9,531 nt of DNA, from positions 1 through 9,531 of the forward strand of contig JADGRM010000068.1 of NCBI GenBank assembly GCA_017880945.1, written 5' to 3'. The notes beneath the pieces are model-generated. The model saw only the letters and a program-made list of their open reading frames with translations, was not told the DNA's origin and searched no databases. Positions 6,072-9,531 of this stretch are shown one piece after another. Positions within the stretch are counted from its first letter, which is position 1, and the number at the start of each line of letters is the position of its first letter. The DNA comes from Gallionella sp. GTDB lineage: Bacteria; Pseudomonadota; Gammaproteobacteria; Burkholderiales; Gallionellaceae. A program made the translations under genes and the position numbers.

Positions 6072-6178
6072 TTGATGGGAAAGACGGTACCAAAGAAGCA
6101 TATTCTCTAACCATAGTTGTTCCGCTATGATTGCCGCACAGGGAGCACTCCTCTCAAACATCAAGGTTGAATCGAACC

Positions 6179-7840
6179 ATGTTCTCCATACCCAAAATCT
6201 TCGAAGGAAAACCGGACCATCCCATGTTCGACGTGAAGGAGGCCAGGAGGATGCTGGCCGACTTGCCGCATGACAATTCCTTCAAGGCGCTGGATGAGAT
6301 TACATCATGGCTGAATTCGGTAAAGGACACTTCTGGTTTTCGACCGGAGGTACGCACAGAAATCATCATGCTGCTGGATGAGACCGGGCAGCCGTTCTAT
6401 GCGGAGCTGTCGCAGCTCTATCTCGGCGAGCCGCATTTGCAGGATTTCAAGGGCATGCATCTGTGGCAGGGTCTGCACGATTTTATGAAGACTTTGGCCG
6501 AGGCTTATTCAGTGTGTGTACACGAATATCAGCAGGCGGAAAAAAAGTCTTTCGACCACAAGGAGTTCATGCCGGTCATCTGCGTCAGGCTGTTGCGCGC
6601 CGTTGCAGAGCAGATGAAACTGGAAATGATGCACTACGTGGACATCGAGCAGTCGGTCTGGGATAGCCTGTGCAGTTGCTACAATTTTGCTGAAGCCAAC
6701 CAGTTTGCGGAGAGCATGGTTTTCGCCTATCCCAGACAGGCAATCCATATCAGTCCGCAGCGGGAGTTGTTGCGGGCGATGATGCTTTATGAGTCTTCAC
6801 CCGGCACGCTGGCACCAGACCAGATCGAGGTGTGTTTTCGCATCGCCGGTCGCATGGTCAGTTTCTTCGATTTCAAGGATGCGCCGGATCCAGACTGTGC
6901 ATACTGTTTCGATCTGGCCAAACCAGGCGCGCCAATCCGGGTGGATGGAGATCTCCGGATAACACCGGCGCTGCGCTTCTTTGGCGCAACCAAGGCCGTC
7001 CCCAAGGTGACGGATATTATCGAACAGCATGAGCACGGTTCGATCCAGCAAGAACAACGCTTCGGCAGCGAGTTCACCCCGGCGGGCAAACTGACTGTGC
7101 TCAAGCATCTGCAGTTGTACTGGGGGAAGGATCAGCCGCACCGGCATCAGGAACGCAGAGGTATCAGCACCGCCCTCGACGTGGTGCACGGCTTTCGGAC
7201 GATCAGCAAACTGGTGGCACGCATGGATATTGATAATGCGACGAACATCTCTGAAAAAGATGCGGCAACGCTGAAAGAACGTTCTGATATCAATCTGGCA
7301 GCTGATAACGATGATGTCGATTACAGTACTGAAAAATGGACTGTATCGGATATCAGTGTCGATGGGATTGGCGGCGTGATTCCGAATAACGGGGGAGCCT
7401 GGGTAAAGATCGGCGACCTGTGCGGCCTCAAGGCCGGAAACAGTCCGGTATGGTGGATCGGCATGATACGACGGCTACATACCGACACGTTGCATACGGA
7501 CACCAGGGGCGCGGTGCGTGTGGGCATCGAAATGCTCGCCAAGAAACCCCTTTCGGTGTGGCTGCGCACTCTCGGCAAGGGCACTGAAAAAGTGTCCAAC
7601 TGGGAAACGAGTTCCAGCTCTTTCGAATATGATTACATACCGGTCATCTTGTTGCCCGATGCAAGCAATTCCTATGCGAATGCCACGATGCTGATGGAAT
7701 CGGGCAGCTACGTGCCGGACACGATCTATGAAGTGATGCTGGGAGAAAAAAGTCGCGACATCAAACTCACAAGCTTGGTTGCCGAGGGTGAGGACTACGA
7801 GCAGGTCAGCTTTCAGTGGCTCAATGCCGCGCATACATGA
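6179..7840 (+). CDS. Large protein with probable C-terminal PilZ-like (c-di-GMP-binding) domain
   Basis: From the ATG at 6179 the protein has 553 residues (MFSIPKIFEG...). AAGG at 6163-6166 is a distant ribosome-binding site. The frame is open further upstream to a TTG at 6131, but that start has no Shine-Dalgarno site and its residues look non-coding. Residues 1-310 are mostly helical, with no signal peptide or membrane segment. The region after 310 shows the two halves of a PilZ signature: RxxxR (R322-HQE-R326) and DxSxxG (D391-I-S393-VD-G396), followed by beta-strand-like WVKIGDLCGLK and VWWIGMIRRL (408-418, 424-433). About 64 residues separate the two motifs, far more than in ordinary PilZ domains, so the domain carries an insertion or the match is coincidental. 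Residues 434-553 look like further beta strands. It is a single gene, convergent with dgkA. A cytoplasmic c-di-GMP receptor is inferred; its target is unknown. The coding call is firm. Confidence 0.9.
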   Translation: MFSIPKIFEGKPDHPMFDVKEARRMLADLPHDNSFKALDEITSWLNSVKDTSGFRPEVRTEIIMLLDETGQPFYAELSQLYLGEPHLQDFKGMHLWQGLHDFMKTLAEAYSVCVHEYQQAEKKSFDHKEFMPVICVRLLRAVAEQMKLEMMHYVDIEQSVWDSLCSCYNFAEANQFAESMVFAYPRQAIHISPQRELLRAMMLYESSPGTLAPDQIEVCFRIAGRMVSFFDFKDAPDPDCAYCFDLAKPGAPIRVDGDLRITPALRFFGATKAVPKVTDIIEQHEHGSIQQEQRFGSEFTPAGKLTVLKHLQLYWGKDQPHRHQERRGISTALDVVHGFRTISKLVARMDIDNATNISEKDAATLKERSDINLAADNDDVDYSTEKWTVSDISVDGIGGVIPNNGGAWVKIGDLCGLKAGNSPVWWIGMIRRLHTDTLHTDTRGAVRVGIEMLAKKPLSVWLRTLGKGTEKVSNWETSSSSFEYDYIPVILLPDASNSYANATMLMESGSYVPDTIYEVMLGEKSRDIKLTSLVAEGEDYEQVSFQWLNAAHT

Positions 7841-7971
7841 TCTATTGAGCGGCCAGCAATATGAATTGACGATCACACCCCCGCACCAAAAACTTTAAAC
7901 AGAAAGTAACCTGCCTATCGGCCTTCGTTGTTGGTATTTACTGGAGCCTAATTAGTGCGTAATTGCCTAAA
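7841..7971. other. Convergent intergenic gap
   Basis: These 131 nt separate two genes that end toward each other, so terminators for both would be expected here. I find only short AT-rich dyads, such as CTAATTAG around 7948-7955, and no GC-rich stem with a following T-run on either strand. Termination may be Rho-dependent or lie within the gene ends. Confidence 0.4.
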
Positions 7972-8349
7972 TTAAAGCAGTGAGGGATAGATAACCAATC
8001 CCCACACTACCAGCGCATTCACGATGCTTAAAAACACCGCGGCACTGGCGATGTCCTTGGCGCGCTTGGCGAGCGGGTGCTGTTCCAGCGAAGTGTGATC
8101 CACTGCGGTTTCGAGCGCGGAGTTGAGCAGTTCGACGATCAGCACCAGCAAGATGCTGGCTATCATCATAGCCTTGCCGAGATGGCCGGTTGGCGAAAGC
8201 AGCGCGGCAGGAATCGCGATCGCTGCGATCAGTACTTCCTGGCGAAATGCATCTTCGTGCTGCCAAGCGGCGCGCAGGCCTTGCAGTGCAATCCCCGTTG
8301 CGTGCCAGGCGTGGGTCAAACCGGGGCGGTGCTTGTTGTGGTTTTCCAC
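7972..8349 (-). CDS. dgkA: Diacylglycerol kinase (prokaryotic DgkA type)
   Basis: The 125-residue integral membrane enzyme phosphorylates diacylglycerol with ATP to give phosphatidic acid. It recycles diacylglycerol released when phospholipid head groups are used for periplasmic glucans or LPS modification. Three membrane helices and the family signature ELLNSALETAVD (73-84) are present. All residues known as active-site positions in E. coli DgkA (E28, E69, N72, E76, K94, D95) are found here with a constant offset of four: E32, E73, N76, E80, K98 and D99. The length fits the family (about 120). The start is GTG at 8349, with AAGGG five nt before it. No ATG lies near the N-terminus, and the first conserved helix begins soon after. 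It follows gcvP by 15 nt on the same strand and is probably transcribed with it. Confidence 0.96.
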   Translation of the reverse strand: MENHNKHRPGLTHAWHATGIALQGLRAAWQHEDAFRQEVLIAAIAIPAALLSPTGHLGKAMMIASILLVLIVELLNSALETAVDHTSLEQHPLAKRAKDIASAAVFLSIVNALVVWGLVIYPSLL

Positions 8350-8364
8350 ACTGACCCTTCTGTT

Positions 8365-9531
8365 TCAGGAATCGGCATAAGATTCGATAGGCGGGCAGGA
8401 ACAAATCAGATGTTTATCCCCGCGCACATTATCGATACGGGCGACACTGGGCCAGAATTTGTTATCTCTCACCCACTTTAACGGGAATGCAGCCTGCTCG
8501 CGGCTATAGCTGTGCTGCCAATTATCGGCGACGACCGCTCTGGCAGTATGCGGCGAATTCTTCAGCACATTGTCCTCTCTATCCGCTTTGCCAGAGATGA
8601 TTGCATCGATTTCCTTGCGTATCGAAATCATCGCGGCACAGAACCTGTCCAGCTCTTCCTTGGATTCGCTTTCGGTCGGCTCGACCATCAAGGTATCGGC
8701 TACCGGGAATGAAACGGTGGGCGCGTGATAGCCATAGTCCATCAGGCGTTTGGCGATGTCACCCACTTCCACTCCCGCATCGCGTTTGAACTCGGCACAG
8801 GCCAAAATCATTTCGTGCGCGCAACGGCCATTCTTGCCGCTATACAAGGTGGGGTAATGATCTTTCAATGACTCCTTGATGTAGTTGGCATTCAGTATCG
8901 CGATGCGTGTGGCCTCTGTCACGCCCTCTCCACCCAGCATCTTGATGTAGCCGTAAGAGATCAGCAGGATCAATGCGCTGCCGTAGGGCGCTGCGGATAC
9001 GGCGTGTATTCCCTGATCGCCGCCGGTTTTAACCACTGAGTGCCCAGGCAAAAAAGGCACCAGATGTTTCGCGACACCGATGGGGCCCATGCCGGGACCG
9101 CCGCCGCCGTGCGGGATGGCAAAGGTCTTGTGCAGATTCAAATGACACACATCCGCTCCAATATTGCCCGGGCTGGTCAAGCCGACCTGCGCGTTCATGT
9201 TGGCGCCGTCCATATATACCTGGCCGCCGTTGGCATGGATGATGCCGGTGATCTCGCTGATGCTTTCCTCGTAAACACCATGGGTGCTCGGGTAAGTGAC
9301 CATCAAACAGGCCAGATCATCCTTGTGCTGCTGTGCTTTTTCACGCAGGTCTGCCACGTCGATATTGCCCTGCTTGTCGCACTTCACCAAGACGATCTTC
9401 AAGCCGCACATCGCGGCGCTGGCCGGATTGGTGCCGTGTGCCGAGGTGGGGATCAGGGCGATGTTGCGGTGCGCATCGCCGCGTGACTGATGATAGGCCT
9501 GGATGACCAGCAGGCCCGTGTATTCTCCTTG
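8365..9531 (-). CDS. gcvP: Glycine dehydrogenase (decarboxylating), P-protein of the glycine cleavage system, C-terminal part
   Basis: The frame enters at the window edge with QGEYTGLLVIQAYHQSRG and runs 388 residues to the stop, so the N-terminal part and the start are missing. P-protein is the PLP enzyme that decarboxylates glycine and passes the aminomethyl group to the lipoyl arm of H-protein. The PLP-lysine motif LNLHKTFAIPHGGGGPG is intact; the lysine codon is at 9127-9129. SAHGTNPASAA, VTYPSTHGVYEE, YMDGANMNAQVG, SAAPYGSA and MVEPTESES are all conserved blocks. The ending (DKHLICSCPPIESY) matches the long, single-chain P-protein (about 950 residues) of proteobacteria better than the split GcvPB form, though the missing half would decide this. 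An internal ATG at 9411 is not a start, because conserved sequence continues upstream of it. gcvT and gcvH are not in view. Confidence 0.97.
   Translation of the reverse strand, partial: QGEYTGLLVIQAYHQSRGDAHRNIALIPTSAHGTNPASAAMCGLKIVLVKCDKQGNIDVADLREKAQQHKDDLACLMVTYPSTHGVYEESISEITGIIHANGGQVYMDGANMNAQVGLTSPGNIGADVCHLNLHKTFAIPHGGGGPGMGPIGVAKHLVPFLPGHSVVKTGGDQGIHAVSAAPYGSALILLISYGYIKMLGGEGVTEATRIAILNANYIKESLKDHYPTLYSGKNGRCAHEMILACAEFKRDAGVEVGDIAKRLMDYGYHAPTVSFPVADTLMVEPTESESKEELDRFCAAMISIRKEIDAIISGKADREDNVLKNSPHTARAVVADNWQHSYSREQAAFPLKWVRDNKFWPSVARIDNVRGDKHLICSCPPIESYADS

Larger units (their letters stand above)
5548..6178. other. Gene-poor stretch between the repeat protein and the PilZ-like gene
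   Basis: No convincing gene lies in this interval of about 630 nt. It holds an imperfect direct repeat (5695-5751), one small ORF with a good ribosome-binding site but an odd product (5639-5818), an unrecognised open frame without a clear start (5812-5961), and a MITE-like element (5963-6071). The open frame at 5812-5961 reads ...KVLVFHQAEVALPHAF... and ends ...VAHDLDVQRVLP at a TGA that coincides with the left flanking repeat of the element. The mixture of short readable frames looks like decayed coding DNA. I see no tRNA, no clear sigma-70 promoter and no clear intrinsic terminator. Confidence 0.5.

Noticed and set aside
6131..6178. TTG start giving a 16-residue longer PilZ-like protein
   Set aside because: No Shine-Dalgarno site precedes the TTG, the extra residues are polar and disordered, and the ATG at 6179 begins a natural-looking N-terminus with AAGG upstream.
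7967..8404. 145-codon minus-strand frame overlapping dgkA in another frame
   Set aside because: The dgkA frame contains every known catalytic residue; the alternative is Arg/Ala-rich and without a domain.
8365..9411. gcvP reading frame taken as starting at the ATG at 9411
   Set aside because: The 40 codons upstream (QGEYTGLL...SAHGTNPASAA) are strongly conserved P-protein sequence in the same frame, so the gene runs off the window.

Overview
The window looks like chromosomal DNA of a Gram-negative bacterium, most likely a betaproteobacterium. This rests on the style of the DgkA and GcvP proteins, the LPS/glycan-type genes and the overall codon use. A Gallionellaceae-like or related iron/ammonia-oxidiser lineage is a guess from general resemblance, not something the sequence proves.

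Region 1 (1-4319, + strand) is a tight cluster of five genes with overlapping ends: the tail of a probable GT9 heptosyltransferase-like gene, a GtrA-family flippase-like membrane protein, an ArnT/PMT-like polyprenyl-phosphate-sugar glycosyltransferase, a membrane-anchored BNR/Asp-box 'predicted neuraminidase' (COG4692-like), and a polytopic membrane protein of unknown function. Every junction is an overlap (4, 4, 10 or 1, and 17 nt), so translational coupling is likely. Read together, they suggest building, flipping, transferring and then trimming or binding a cell-envelope glycan. The glycan itself is unknown.

Region 2 (4320-5547, + strand) has a weak small ORF, then a well-initiated gene for a 314-residue protein made almost entirely of Ala, Lys, Glu and Gln. 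Its core is nine consecutive 18-residue units, and two adjacent 162-bp blocks within it are nearly identical.

Region 3 (5548-6178) is non-coding or decayed DNA. It contains a short imperfect direct repeat, possible gene remnants, and a 109-bp element with perfect 16-bp terminal inverted repeats flanked by 5-bp direct repeats (TTGAT). This is the signature of a MITE-type non-autonomous transposon. Inside it is a near-perfect 26-nt GTAG...CTAC palindrome that resembles a REP unit.

Region 4 (6179-7840, + strand) is one long gene for a 553-residue cytoplasmic protein with a probable C-terminal PilZ-like (c-di-GMP-binding) motif pair.

Region 5 (7972-9531, - strand) holds the 3' part of gcvP (glycine decarboxylase P-protein, running off the window edge) followed 15 nt later by dgkA (diacylglycerol kinase). 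These converge on the PilZ-like gene. Regions 4 and 5 are ordinary core-type genes. The unusual material lies in regions 1-3.
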